Origin: Nocardia altamirensis NBRC 108246
GTDB taxonomy: Bacteria; Actinomycetota; Actinomycetes; Mycobacteriales; Mycobacteriaceae
Length of the DNA stretch: 64,000 nt
NCBI RefSeq assembly: GCF_001612685.1
Contig: NZ_BDAY01000005.1
Span: 212,457-276,456 of the forward strand
Direction: 5' to 3'
Shown: positions 46,695 to 54,889 of the stretch, piece after piece
How positions within the stretch are numbered: the stretch's first letter is position 1
How the letters are laid out: the number at the start of each line of letters is the position of its first letter
Program-made: the position numbers and the translations under genes
The notes under the pieces: generated by a model
Told to the model about the DNA's origin: nothing
The model's input: only the letters and a program-made list of their open reading frames with translations
Databases searched by the model: none

Positions 46695-47144
46695 CTACTG
46701 CTGCGGCTGAATCGAGGTGTCCCCCGCCTCGCGCGGGCCGAAGATGCGGCGATCGACTTCGGCGATCCGGACGTCGTTGATGCTGGCCTCGCGGCGCGAC
46801 ATCAGCCCGTCGGGCGCGAACTCCCACTGCTCGTTGCCGTAGCTGCGCCACCATTGGCCTGTCTCGTCGTGCCATTCGTACTGGAAGCGCACGGCGATGC
46901 GATTGCCATCGAACGCCCAGAGGTCTTTGCGCAGCGCGTACCCGTTCTCGACAGACCATTTGCGGGTGAGGAATTCGACGATGGCGGCGCGGCCGGTGAA
47001 GAACTCGTCCCGGTTACGCCAGACCGAGTCCTCGGTGTACGTGGCGGCGACCCGCTCGGGATCGCGGGTATTCCAGGCATTTTCGGCGGCGAGCACCTTG
47101 GTCTCGGCCGATTCGAGGTCGAACGGCGGCAGTGGGGGTCGCAT
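46695..47144 (-). CDS. DUF1348 / NTF2-like fold protein
   Basis: 149 aa. NTF2/SnoaL-like alpha-beta cone, recognisable as DUF1348 from [60 protein letters not shown] and [20 protein letters not shown]. Proteins of this family are annotated as nuclear-transport-factor-2-like without known substrate. It ends a three-gene minus-strand run with the PNPOx-like and VOC proteins, each separated by short gaps, which suggests a small detoxification or redox operon. Confidence 0.88.
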   Translation of the reverse strand: MRPPLPPFDLESAETKVLAAENAWNTRDPERVAATYTEDSVWRNRDEFFTGRAAIVEFLTRKWSVENGYALRKDLWAFDGNRIAVRFQYEWHDETGQWWRSYGNEQWEFAPDGLMSRREASINDVRIAEVDRRIFGPREAGDTSIQPQQ

Positions 47145-47156
47145 GAAACGATCCTT

Positions 47157-48044
47157 TCAAGGGTTGACGGGAGAGAATTCGGGCGGACCCCAGTGCAGCG
47201 GGCCCGCACCGGATCGCTCGATGATCTCGGTGATGGTGAAGTCGATCGAACATTGCGCGCCGACGGCGAACGTCTCGTGCTCCCAGCGCAGTTCGGCGGT
47301 GCCGGTGAGCTGGAGGGTGCCACCGGTCGTCCAGTCCGGGACGAGGATTCCGCAGCGCGGATGCACCGTGAGGTTGCCGAGGGTCATGAACATCGAGTTG
47401 CCGCGGTAGTCGGGCCAGCGCAGTCTGGTCGGCGAAAGCACCTGCAGGAAGCCGGGATTCCCGCCGCGGTGGGAGGCGTCGGCATTGCCGTCGGCGTCGG
47501 CGGTCGCGACGAAGAACGCGTCGGCCGCTCTGATCGCCGCCTGCTGACCCGCGTCGAGCTCGGTCGCGTGGCGCGGGGGTGGCGGCACCACATCCGGCCG
47601 ATAGGACTCGACCTGCCTGCGGGAGATGTACTTCGGGCAGTTCGCATAGACCTGGTCGGTGCTGATGCGCAGCCCGGTACCCACCGCCGTGGCACTGCCG
47701 TTGACGCGCATTCGCCTGCGCCGCTGTGGTTGCAGGGCGATCATGCCGACCCGGGCCGGACGAGTCAGCGCCTCCCGCAACGGATCCCCCTCGGCGGGCC
47801 GGGCGTCGACCGCGATGGTGTCCGCGTCGACCGCGTGCACGAAGCCGGCGGGACCGACCAGCTCACTGGCCCACAACCGGCCCGCGGCATCGGCGGCTGC
47901 GATCACGATCATGGGCTGCTCGGCGAGGAAGGCCGCGGCGACGTCCGGAATGTCGGCCCGGATGCCCCGGCCGACCCGGTCGGCGATCTCCGCCTGACCC
48001 ATCCGTCGCTGGACCGCGAGTTCGCCGGAATGAAAGGGTGCCAT
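47157..48044 (-). CDS. Pyridoxamine-5'-phosphate oxidase-like flavin split-barrel protein
   Basis: 295 aa from ATG 48044 with AAGGAGCC upstream. The PNPOx-like FMN split-barrel is seen twice, in the N-terminal (MIVIAAADAAGRLWASELVG) and C-terminal halves (AAIRAADAFFVATADADGNA, then GGNPGFLQVLSPTRLRWPDY). A basic stretch RRRRMRVNG lies at the join. The family binds FMN, F420 or haem; the C-terminal DASHRGGNPGF pattern is that of the pyridoxamine oxidase-related enzymes found beside VOC and NTF2-like proteins. Substrate unknown. The middle gene of the three-gene run. Confidence 0.82.
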   Translation of the reverse strand: MAPFHSGELAVQRRMGQAEIADRVGRGIRADIPDVAAAFLAEQPMIVIAAADAAGRLWASELVGPAGFVHAVDADTIAVDARPAEGDPLREALTRPARVGMIALQPQRRRRMRVNGSATAVGTGLRISTDQVYANCPKYISRRQVESYRPDVVPPPPRHATELDAGQQAAIRAADAFFVATADADGNADASHRGGNPGFLQVLSPTRLRWPDYRGNSMFMTLGNLTVHPRCGILVPDWTTGGTLQLTGTAELRWEHETFAVGAQCSIDFTITEIIERSGAGPLHWGPPEFSPVNP

Positions 48045-48100
48045 CGGCGGGCTCCTTGTCACGAAGAGATGCTCATCGGAATGGTCAACAGCCGAGCGGG

Positions 48101-48562
48101 TCAGAAGAATCCACAGGTCGGTGCGCCACCGCTCGGCGCGGAGGCCCCCTCGGCGCCGGTCGGCGCGTAGATCTCCAGCCGGATGCCGTCGGGGTCGGTG
48201 AAGAAGATGCCGCCCGAGGCCGCGCCTTCGCCGTGCGCGACGACGCCGTCGTAGGCGAAGGGCACCGACTGTGCGCGCAGCACCGCCTCGATCGCCCGCA
48301 CCTGCTCGATGGTGTCGACTTGGAACGAAAGGTGGTGCAGACCAGGCGTTTCCGTGGAGAACGTGCCCGCGCTCTGCTCCCACAGCGTCACGAGCAGCTT
48401 GCCGTCCACGCCGAGGAACGCCCACTTCTTGTCGCCGTCGGCGCTCGCGCCGAGGGGTTCGAAGCCGAGTGCGCTGCGATAGAACTCCACCGAACGGTTC
48501 AGGTCCGCGACGTTCAGCCCGATGTGCCCGGTGGCAAGCTGGGGTGCGGCAACTGCGGTCAT
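48101..48562 (-). CDS. VOC-family (glyoxalase/bleomycin resistance fold) protein
   Basis: 153 aa. Two beta-alpha-beta-beta-beta modules with probable metal ligands: GHIGLNVADLNRSVEFYRSA (His13), LHHLSFQVDTI (His in second module) and FTDPDGIRLEIY (Glu near the end). Matches lactoylglutathione lyase-like or dioxygenase-like VOC proteins. A Cys lies near the C-terminus (PTCGFF). It is first in the run VOC-PNPOx-DUF1348 and diverges from the CGNR regulator gene, so it is probably under that regulator. Confidence 0.88.
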   Translation of the reverse strand: MTAVAAPQLATGHIGLNVADLNRSVEFYRSALGFEPLGASADGDKKWAFLGVDGKLLVTLWEQSAGTFSTETPGLHHLSFQVDTIEQVRAIEAVLRAQSVPFAYDGVVAHGEGAASGGIFFTDPDGIRLEIYAPTGAEGASAPSGGAPTCGFF

Positions 48563-48586
48563 GTGATCCTCCTCGACAGGTCAAAC

Positions 48587-48667
48587 CGTCTTAATTGGTT
48601 TAACTGGTTAGAGAATAACGACAGCGGATCGCCGCGGTCAACCTGTAAAATACTGATAGACGGTTAG
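48587..48667. promoter_or_regulatory. Divergent promoter with GGTT-type repeats
   Basis: AT-rich region between the VOC and CGNR genes. It contains AACCGTC near 48587 and its inverse GACGGTT near 48660, plus closely spaced GGTTTAA and GGTTAGA elements, which together could form a CGNR-protein operator. No single perfect palindrome. Confidence 0.4.
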
Positions 48668-48715
48668 ATGACCGTGGTGATCGAGGTGACCAGAAGGAGG
48701 TCGATACCCTCAGGC

Positions 48716-49234
48716 ATGCACGATCCACGCCCCCACCTCGGCGAACCGCTGGCACTGGACCTGCTGGACACGCGGTGGAACGCGCACGGACAGCCGCAGG
48801 ACCTGCTCACCGATGTGTCAGGCCTCGGCATCTGGCTGTCCGCGGCCGGGCTGACCGATCGCGCGAACGCCGACGTGGCGACACTGAACGCGGTACTGAC
48901 CGCCCGCTCGGCCATCTACGACGTCGTGCGACACGCCGCCCCCGCCGCACTGAACGAGGTACTCGACCGAGGCCGAATCCGGCGCGCGCTCACCGACACT
49001 GGGCCATCGCAGGTCATCGACGTACCCGATATCACCTGGCTGCCGGCCTGGTTGGCGGCGGCCAACCTACTCGATCTGCTGGCCGAAGCACCGGATCGCA
49101 TCCGGCAGTGCGCCCACCCCGACTGCGTGCTCTTCTTCTACGACACCTCGAAAAACGGCACCCGCCGCTGGCATTCGATGGCGACGTGTGGCAACCGCAC
49201 CAAGGCGGCCCGCCACTACGCGAAAAAGGTCTGA
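48716..49234 (+). CDS. CGNR zinc-finger transcriptional regulator
   Basis: 172 aa from ATG 48716 (in-frame alternatives upstream to 48668; AAGGAGG lies 15 bases upstream). The N-terminal ABATE-like stress-sensing domain starts LGEPLALDLLDTRWN. The C-terminal CGNR zinc finger reads QCAHPDCVLFFYDTSKN, then WHSMATCGNRTKAARHYAKK. Typical member of the ABATE-CGNR family of actinobacterial regulators, next to and divergent from the VOC-PNPOx-DUF1348 run, which it probably controls. Confidence 0.9.
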   Translation: MHDPRPHLGEPLALDLLDTRWNAHGQPQDLLTDVSGLGIWLSAAGLTDRANADVATLNAVLTARSAIYDVVRHAAPAALNEVLDRGRIRRALTDTGPSQVIDVPDITWLPAWLAAANLLDLLAEAPDRIRQCAHPDCVLFFYDTSKNGTRRWHSMATCGNRTKAARHYAKKV

Positions 49235-49287
49235 TCCGCAGCACATTCGGCGCGCTGCGCCCGTCGAGTCGTCAGAACACTTCGAGC

Positions 49288-50529
49288 TCAGAACAATTCG
49301 TCGAGCAGACGGTAGTACTCCAAGCGCTGCTCATCCGGATCGTCGAGGCCGTACGCGGCGAAAAACGCCGCCACTTCGTCCGCACCGAAGTCCTCCCGCA
49401 GATCCCGCACGGCCAGCGCCAGGTCACGGTACCGATCCGCCACCCCGAGCGCGCCGACGTCGAGCAGGATCGCGCCCTCCAGCACATTGGGCGGGGTGAA
49501 ATCACCGTGCGCCACCACCAGATCCTCGCCGTCCGGGCGCTCGGCGAGCAGCCGCGCCAGCACCTCGTCTGGGCCGGAATCCTGGTTGTCGTCATCGAAG
49601 TCGTCGGGATCAACCAGATCCTCGACCACCTGCCTGCGCGCCTGAGCCAGCACACCGTCGAGTCGCCCATCGAACGGGCACTCCGCGACCGGCAGGCTGT
49701 GCAGCCTGCGCAACAGGGCACCCATGATCGCGCCGATCGAGTCCGCGCCCGCCCCGGCCTCGGCTCGCGCGGCCAAGCTCGGCGCACCCGCGTCGGCGAG
49801 GACCAGCACATCACCGTCGAACACGACGATCTCCGGCACCCGAATCCCGTGGTCCCGCAACCAGTTCAGCCGCTGCTCTTCGGCAACAGCCTTGGGGCCC
49901 TGCTTCAGCCAATACATGTCGTTGACGAGCGCGACGCCACCGCTCATGCCCTCGTGCTCCGCCGACCAGGTCGGTGCGGGCCCGAGCAGCGCGGACACCT
50001 GCTGCGGCAGCGGAATCGGCAACGACGGGAGCGTCTCCAAAGCGACCCTGGTGGATTCGATCAGCTCGGGATCACCCTCGGCGATGCGCAGATCGAGCGC
50101 TTCCCGCAGCAGGTCGTGCGCCTCGGTCAGCCGATCCTGTTCGGCCAGCGCCTTTCCCAGATGCTGCACGGCGAACGACAGCACATCCGGCGCGGCCACC
50201 CGCGCGTGCTCGACCGCCCGCCGGTACAGGATCTCCGCGGTGTGTCCCTCGCCGTGATAGCGGTACACATCACCGAGGTTGATCCACACCGTGATTCGGC
50301 GCTCCTCGGTGTCCACCAGCTCCAGCGCCCGATCGAGCAGGTCGAGTGCTTGGTCGTAGTGCCCGAGCAGCATCGCCTCGATCCCGGTCTGCCGGTACCC
50401 GGCGAAATCGACCGGATCGGCCGCCGCCAGCCGCGCGGCCAGCCGTTCGGGATCGACCGGGATCATCCGCTGCCGCTCGTCGAAGCGATATAGCCCGTCC
50501 GCGTCGACGGCCCGCCCCGACGTGCTCAC
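49288..50529 (-). CDS. TPR domain fused to an APH(3')-type kinase
   Basis: 413 aa from GTG 50529, which overlaps the stop of the DUF3046 gene by 4 bp (GTGA). Residues about 40-160 contain tetratricopeptide-like repeats (GYRQTGIEAMLLGHYDQALD, RRITVWINLGDVYRYHGEGH, QHLGKALAEQDRLTEAHDLL). From about 185 it resembles an aminoglycoside 3'-phosphotransferase: MYWLKQGP with the ATP Lys209, HGDFTPPN with catalytic Asp343 and metal Asn348, and LLDVGALGVADRYRDLALAV with metal Asp357. All kinase residues are present, so it could phosphorylate an aminoglycoside or another small molecule. The TPR part suggests a partner protein. Placed between the second insert and the DUF3046 gene. Confidence 0.85.
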   Translation of the reverse strand: MSTSGRAVDADGLYRFDERQRMIPVDPERLAARLAAADPVDFAGYRQTGIEAMLLGHYDQALDLLDRALELVDTEERRITVWINLGDVYRYHGEGHTAEILYRRAVEHARVAAPDVLSFAVQHLGKALAEQDRLTEAHDLLREALDLRIAEGDPELIESTRVALETLPSLPIPLPQQVSALLGPAPTWSAEHEGMSGGVALVNDMYWLKQGPKAVAEEQRLNWLRDHGIRVPEIVVFDGDVLVLADAGAPSLAARAEAGAGADSIGAIMGALLRRLHSLPVAECPFDGRLDGVLAQARRQVVEDLVDPDDFDDDNQDSGPDEVLARLLAERPDGEDLVVAHGDFTPPNVLEGAILLDVGALGVADRYRDLALAVRDLREDFGADEVAAFFAAYGLDDPDEQRLEYYRLLDELF

Positions 50530-50717
50530 CACCGGCCCCGCGGCACGTCGAACTCCGAGCACAGCGCCCGCCACACGTCACGCGGATCAACGCCCGCTTC
50601 GATGGCGGCGGAGCCTGTTCGGCCCAGCGACGGGATGACGTGATCGGTCAGCAGGGCGTCTCCGCGCGCCGTCCCGAACTCGGTATGCAACAGCTCCTGA
50701 AACTCTGTCAATCGCAC
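50526..50717 (-). CDS. DUF3046 protein (Rv2738c-type)
   Basis: 63 aa from GTG 50717: RLTEFQELLHTEFGTARGDA, then AIEAGVDPRDVWRALCSEFD. It is the short DUF3046 protein that accompanies recA in mycobacteria (Rv2738c). Here it is separated from recA by 6.6 kb of inserted genes but keeps its other neighbour, the glycosyltransferase. Function unknown; the WRALC motif is invariant in the family. Confidence 0.92.
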   Translation of the reverse strand: MRLTEFQELLHTEFGTARGDALLTDHVIPSLGRTGSAAIEAGVDPRDVWRALCSEFDVPRGRW

Positions 50718-50824
50718 CGTGCCCAAGATACTCGTTTCGCGTGACGCCCCGCGAACCCCGGCTATCAGGACATTTGCGCCGGGCGACAGCTGGCGAGGAG
50801 GACCGGTCGGACGGACGGTCCGAC

Positions 50825-51988
50825 TTACCCCGCGCTGACCGAATCGCGCACGGCGTGACACAACTCGAGCGGATCGGCGACCGCGGCGGCACTCGCGGCT
50901 GCCTGTTCGGCCGCGGCGGTGAACCGCGGTTCGGACAGGATCTCGAGGACGGCGGCGCGCACCGCCTCGGCGGTCATGGGCCGGACGAGCAGGGAACTCC
51001 CCTGCCGGACAGCGCGATTGGCCAGCTCCCATTGATCGCCACCGCCGGGCACCGTGACAACCGGCACGCCAGCGGACAGCGACTTCGCCAGCAGCCCGTG
51101 TCCGCCACCACCGACGACCACCGACGCGTGGGTCAGCAGTTCGTCCTGACGCCCCAAACCCGCAGTGGCCCAGGATGGCAGGCCGGCGGGTGGCGGGTCG
51201 AGCGACGAGATCGCCACGCGCACACCGGTGTTGTCGAGCGCTTCGAGCACCATCTCGACCATCCCGTGCACGCCGGTGTGCGCGGTCGAGGGCGCGACCA
51301 TCACCACTGGCCCGTCGCCGGGCGGCAACGCCAGGGTCGCGTCGGTCGGTTCCCAGAAGAGCGGCCCGATGACGTGGGCGTTGTCGGGCCAGTCCGGCCG
51401 CGGCACTTCGAGAGCGGGCAGGGTGGCGATCAAGCGCGCGGCAGGCCCCGGATCGGTGGCGGGCAGGCCGACGCTCTCGCGCGCCTGTTCTCGCTGCCGC
51501 AGACCGTGCTTGATATCGCGGGCCGTCATCGTGCGCAATACCCCGTCACGCATGCGCCCGCGCAGCCCCTCGCCTGGCGCCAGCCCACTCCCGATGGGCG
51601 GCAAGGCTTTCGACGGCAGGTACAGCGGATGCGGCGACAGCTCGAGCCACGGCACGCCGAGCCGCTCGGCCGCCAGACCGCCGCCCGCGGTCAGCACATC
51701 GGAGACGACCAGCTCGGGGAGCATGGCGCTGAGGTCGGGCAGGATCTCGGTGGAGATGTGCGCGGCACGTTCGTGGATGCGCTGGCCCGCGTCGGCGTCG
51801 TCGTCGGCAGGGCGCGGCGCCAGGCCCTTGAGTCTGCGCACGCCGATCCCGGCGTCGCGGGCCGCATCGAACCAGCGCGGGCCGGTGAACAGCACCGGCT
51901 CGTCTCCGGCGGCCAGGAAACGCAAGCACAACGCGATGGCGGGAAAGGCATGCCCCGGATCGGGCCCCGCGACTACGGCAACTCGCAT
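50825..51988 (-). CDS. GT1-family (MGT-like) glycosyltransferase (Rv2739c-type)
   Basis: 387 aa from ATG 51988. GT-B fold: N-terminal Rossmann with VAGPDPGHAFPAIALCLRFL; C-terminal nucleotide-sugar domain with LTHASVVVGGGGHGLLAKSL (HxGxGT-like acceptor of the sugar nucleotide) and GVPVVTVPGGGDQWELANRA (the P-x-x-x-D-Q signature of GT1 enzymes). Position after the DUF3046 gene matches Rv2739c of M. tuberculosis. Natural acceptor unknown; relatives glycosylate macrolides, phenolic lipids or other hydrophobic compounds. Confidence 0.9.
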   Translation of the reverse strand: MRVAVVAGPDPGHAFPAIALCLRFLAAGDEPVLFTGPRWFDAARDAGIGVRRLKGLAPRPADDDADAGQRIHERAAHISTEILPDLSAMLPELVVSDVLTAGGGLAAERLGVPWLELSPHPLYLPSKALPPIGSGLAPGEGLRGRMRDGVLRTMTARDIKHGLRQREQARESVGLPATDPGPAARLIATLPALEVPRPDWPDNAHVIGPLFWEPTDATLALPPGDGPVVMVAPSTAHTGVHGMVEMVLEALDNTGVRVAISSLDPPPAGLPSWATAGLGRQDELLTHASVVVGGGGHGLLAKSLSAGVPVVTVPGGGDQWELANRAVRQGSSLLVRPMTAEAVRAAVLEILSEPRFTAAAEQAAASAAAVADPLELCHAVRDSVSAG

Positions 51989-52093
51989 CCGCCTAGCCTG
52001 CCACACCCGATTCCCGCTGGGCCGCCCCCTCGACCCGCGTCTTCACCTGGTGGACAGCAGAACTTCACGTGACCTCGAACGCAGGCAACGATA

Positions 52094-52105
52094 TGGTCTA
52101 GACCA
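52094..52105. promoter_or_regulatory. GntR/HutC-type palindrome TGGTCTAGACCA
   Basis: Perfect 12-bp palindrome TGGTCTAGACCA, 25 bp before the GTG start of the HD-domain gene. This is the kind of site bound by HutC-subfamily GntR regulators such as DasR/NagR (sugar uptake) and PhnF (phosphonate genes). Confidence 0.75.
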
Positions 52106-52129
52106 ATACGAGTGAGCGAGGGAGCGATC

Positions 52130-52687
52130 GTGCGGGTGTCCACCGTGGATGAATTGATGGTGCTGCTGGCGAACGGCGAGGACGTCTGGGACATGCCGGA
52201 CCGCAGCGGCGATCCGGTCGACATCCTCGACCACGACCGGCAGTGCGCCGAACTACTACGGCAGCGGTACCCGCACGACGAAGAACTCCAGGTCGCCGGG
52301 CTGGTGCACGACATAGGCCACCAGCTCTTCCCCGGCGACGACGCGGGGCACGGCAGACACGGCGCCGACGCGATCCGCGGGCTGCTCGGCGCCCGAGTCG
52401 CCCGGCTGGTCGAACTGCATGTTGTCGCCAAACGCTATCTGGCAGTGACGGATTCGGCGCACACCCTGTCCCCCTCCAGCGCGCGCACTCTGATCGCGCA
52501 GGGTGGGCCGATGAGCGCGGCGGAAATCGCCGAATTCCGCACCGACCCCGACTTCGACGCCGCCATCGCGCTGCGCCACGCCGACGACGCAGGCAAGGTG
52601 GTTGGCCTAACCGTCGCCCCACTGGACGAGTGGCGGCCGGTCATCGAACGCGTTGCCGCACAAACGGCGTCAGCGTCTACGCCGTAA
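52130..52687 (+). CDS. PhnZ-like HD-domain protein
   Basis: 185 aa from GTG 52130 (GAGGGAG upstream; GTG 52112 in frame is possible). The HD motif is VAGLVHDIGHQLFPGDDAGH (about residues 60-79), with further conserved blocks RLVELHVVAKRYLA and LSPSSARTLIAQGGPMSAAE, then IALRHADDAGKVVGL. This pattern (HD, HxxAKRYL, QGGPM, the final DDAxK) is that of PhnZ and myo-inositol-oxygenase-related HD enzymes with mixed-valent di-iron sites, which oxidatively cleave organophosphonates. The palindrome upstream fits a PhnF-like regulator. Whether the substrate is a phosphonate is not shown. Confidence 0.8.
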   Translation: MRVSTVDELMVLLANGEDVWDMPDRSGDPVDILDHDRQCAELLRQRYPHDEELQVAGLVHDIGHQLFPGDDAGHGRHGADAIRGLLGARVARLVELHVVAKRYLAVTDSAHTLSPSSARTLIAQGGPMSAAEIAEFRTDPDFDAAIALRHADDAGKVVGLTVAPLDEWRPVIERVAAQTASASTP

Positions 52688-52816
52688 CCGCAGGCTCGGA
52701 CTGTCTACGCCACAACAGAATCCATCTCTACACAACAGATTCCATGCGGCGTATCGGTCGGCGACCACGCGGAATCACCGCGATACCGCCTGCATCGCAG
52801 CCTGTTTCGAACGCGA

Positions 52817-53533
52817 TCAACCGCCGAAGTAGTACAGCTCGAACCCCACCGCGCGTTCAGCGGCAAAGCCGGCGATCGGCCCGGTCGCCCGGTCCACGAT
52901 GGCCCGCACCTGATCCTCGACCGGCTCGTCGCTGAGCACCTCCAGATACCGGCGATGCGCGGCCAACGACGCGGTGGCCTGATCGATCACCCCGGTGACA
53001 TCGACGGCATGGGTAGCCGTCGGGCCGACAACCGCACCGAAGCGGGGTGACCACGGCTGATCGGTGAGCTCGGGGAAGATCCACTCGTTCCCCGCATCCG
53101 AGATGGCGTCGAGCGCGGCGCGGCCGACCGCCCGATGATCGGCGCTGTTGGCGAAGCCGGGCGCCCAGGTGTCGCCGAAGTTGAAGAGCACCACCAGTTC
53201 CGGCTGATGGCGGCGAATCGCGGCGGCAAGGTCGCGGCGCAACTCCAGCGACTCCACCACCCGACCATCCGGATGTCCGAGGAACTCCACCTGCTGCACG
53301 CCAACGGCTTTGGCGCCCGTGATCTCCTCTGCCTCACGCAGCGGCCCGGATTCGGCGGGCGGCAGTCCGGCGATCCCGGCCTCACCACTGGTGACCAGGA
53401 CGTAGCGAATGTCTTTGCCTTGCCCCGTCCAGCGGGCCACCGCCGCGGCCGCTCCGTACTCGATATCGTCGGGGTGGGCGACAATCACGATCCCGCGCTG
53501 CCAGTCCTCCGGAAACTGCTCCAAAAGTGTCAT
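52817..53533 (-). CDS. PIG-L/LmbE-family deacetylase
   Basis: 238 aa. Zinc-binding motif VIVAHPDDIEYGAAAAVARW (AHPDD at about residues 19-23) and the later His in SADHRAV. This is the PIG-L fold that removes N-acetyl groups from sugars (MshB in mycothiol synthesis, Mca, GlcNAc-PI deacetylase). Length and the YVLVTSGEAGIAG block resemble the generic PIG-L branch of unknown substrate rather than MshB. A perfect 10-bp hairpin stands 27 bp before the start, probably terminating the upstream gene. Confidence 0.9.
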   Translation of the reverse strand: MTLLEQFPEDWQRGIVIVAHPDDIEYGAAAAVARWTGQGKDIRYVLVTSGEAGIAGLPPAESGPLREAEEITGAKAVGVQQVEFLGHPDGRVVESLELRRDLAAAIRRHQPELVVLFNFGDTWAPGFANSADHRAVGRAALDAISDAGNEWIFPELTDQPWSPRFGAVVGPTATHAVDVTGVIDQATASLAAHRRYLEVLSDEPVEDQVRAIVDRATGPIAGFAAERAVGFELYYFGG

Positions 53534-53559
53534 TCAAACAGAGTCCCAGACACGAACAA

Positions 53560-53595
53560 GGGCCGTGCGCTGTCCCGACGACTCACGCACGGCCC
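53560..53595 (-). terminator. Hairpin upstream of the PIG-L gene
   Basis: GGGCCGTGCG (53560-53569) and CGCACGGCCC (53586-53595), 10 bp perfect. It probably ends transcription of the small membrane-protein gene at 53734. Confidence 0.7.
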
Positions 53596-53733
53596 CGCGC
53601 CGGACGGTGTGCGACTTCGCTCGCACCAACCCGGTGGCATCCCGGCCACACCTGGAAACCGCCCGACCCCCCGCTCACGATCCGGCTCCGCAGCGCTACC
53701 CGTGCGCGCTGAAGCCGCTTCGCGTGCGGAAAC

Positions 53734-53907
53734 CTACAGCTTGCTCACCGGGGAGTTGTCCGAGCTCGACACCGCCTTGTACAGCAGGTACAGCCCGAAC
53801 ACGATGGCGCTGATCACCAGGATCGGGAACAGTCCCTTGATCAACGCACCGATGATGGCCAGCGCGATCCAGACGACCGCGACGATTCCGATAATCTTCC
53901 ACAACAT
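53734..53907 (-). CDS. Small membrane protein
   Basis: 57 aa from ATG 53907 with GGAGGCTGG upstream. Two hydrophobic helices in tandem (IIGIVAVVWIALAIIGALI and LFPILVISAIVFGLYLLYK) and a short polar tail. Common as a small conserved hypothetical in Nocardia and mycobacteria, often near stress genes. Function unknown; here it lies between the PIG-L gene and the PRC-barrel stress protein. Confidence 0.8.
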   Translation of the reverse strand: MLWKIIGIVAVVWIALAIIGALIKGLFPILVISAIVFGLYLLYKAVSSSDNSPVSKL

Positions 53908-54069
53908 TTGCCAGCCTCCGATGTCTTCGCGAACCGCCCCTCGACGACCCGACATGTTCCATGCTGGCAGCTGCGCAACGAGAAATCACCAGGTCAACAC
54001 CGATATCCGGGTGAAGATCAGGGTGAACCCTGAGCCACACCCGGCACTATCGATCCGCCGAAAGACTGG

Positions 54070-54813
54070 TTACCGACGCCCGCGGTTGCGGTCGTTGTCG
54101 ACGCCCTCGGTCTCGATCCGCTCCTTGCGCACGGTGTCGGACACGGTCTGCGAGTCCTGGACCTGGTCGACGGCGAGGCGGACCCGTTCGACAGGCACGG
54201 TTTCCTTGTGCGCCGTCACCCGCTCTTCGTGCAGGGTGACCTCGCGTTCCTGTTCGCCGATGTCGGCGCGGCGCACGGCCGACGGGTCGGTGATCGGCTC
54301 GCGTTCGATCCGGACTTCCTCATGCGTCGTCGGCACCGTGACGGTCTGCTCCTCGGTCTCCACGTACTTGTGCAGACGGGCAGTTCCTGCCGTCTCGGTC
54401 TGCTTGTCGACCGCGAGTCGCTCCTCGGACCGCACCAGCCCCGCATCGGCAGGCCTGGTGCCGCCGCGCATCTGCTTACCGCCCATATCCCAGGCGGCCC
54501 GGCTCGGGTCGATGTGATAGTGCTCGAACAGTTCGCGCTCGGCTTGCGGGCTGATCAGGCCGTCGCGATCGAGATGCGGCGCGGTCTTCACCTCCTCCTT
54601 CTCGACTCGCACCTGCAGCGCCCCCGGATCGTGGCGTAGCTGAGCGCCCGCCAACGGCACCAGCGAATCGCTGCTGAACAGTCCAGTGGAGACGGCGACC
54701 CAGGTGGGTGAGCCCGAGGAGTTGTCGATGTAGATCCGTTTGACCTTGCCGATCTTGTCGCCCTCAGGGTCGTAGACGGCGCTTCCGATGAGTTCTTCCA
54801 GCATTCCGGTCAT
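54070..54813 (-). CDS. PRC-barrel / DUF2382 (YsnF-AvaK) stress protein
   Basis: 247 aa. An N-terminal PRC-barrel (ELIGSAVYDPEGDKIGKVKR, about 5-25) is followed by a linker and, from about residue 125, a DUF2382 (YsnF/AvaK) domain of charged beta strands (RLAVDKQTETAGTARLHKYV, REVTLHEERVTAHKETVPVE). This pairing is a typical actinobacterial general-stress protein, probably membrane-associated. It ends at 54070 and the small ORF at 54890 precedes it on the same strand. Confidence 0.92.
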   Translation of the reverse strand: MTGMLEELIGSAVYDPEGDKIGKVKRIYIDNSSGSPTWVAVSTGLFSSDSLVPLAGAQLRHDPGALQVRVEKEEVKTAPHLDRDGLISPQAERELFEHYHIDPSRAAWDMGGKQMRGGTRPADAGLVRSEERLAVDKQTETAGTARLHKYVETEEQTVTVPTTHEEVRIEREPITDPSAVRRADIGEQEREVTLHEERVTAHKETVPVERVRLAVDQVQDSQTVSDTVRKERIETEGVDNDRNRGRR

Positions 54814-54889
54814 GATTTCCTCCGCGTTCCGGTTCGGCGCGATGCGCAGGCCACGGGCGCGGCCCGGTTACCGCTTGGATGAAAGGTCT
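54814..54889. other. Short gap between the small ORF and the stress-protein gene
   Basis: 76 bp with the PRC-barrel ribosome binding site (GGAGGAAATC before ATG 54813); nothing else seen. Confidence 0.5.

Noticed and set aside
45141..48170. Plus-strand open frame of 1009 codons
   Set aside because: Overlaps the MFS gene out of frame and three minus-strand genes with clear folds; no domain of its own.
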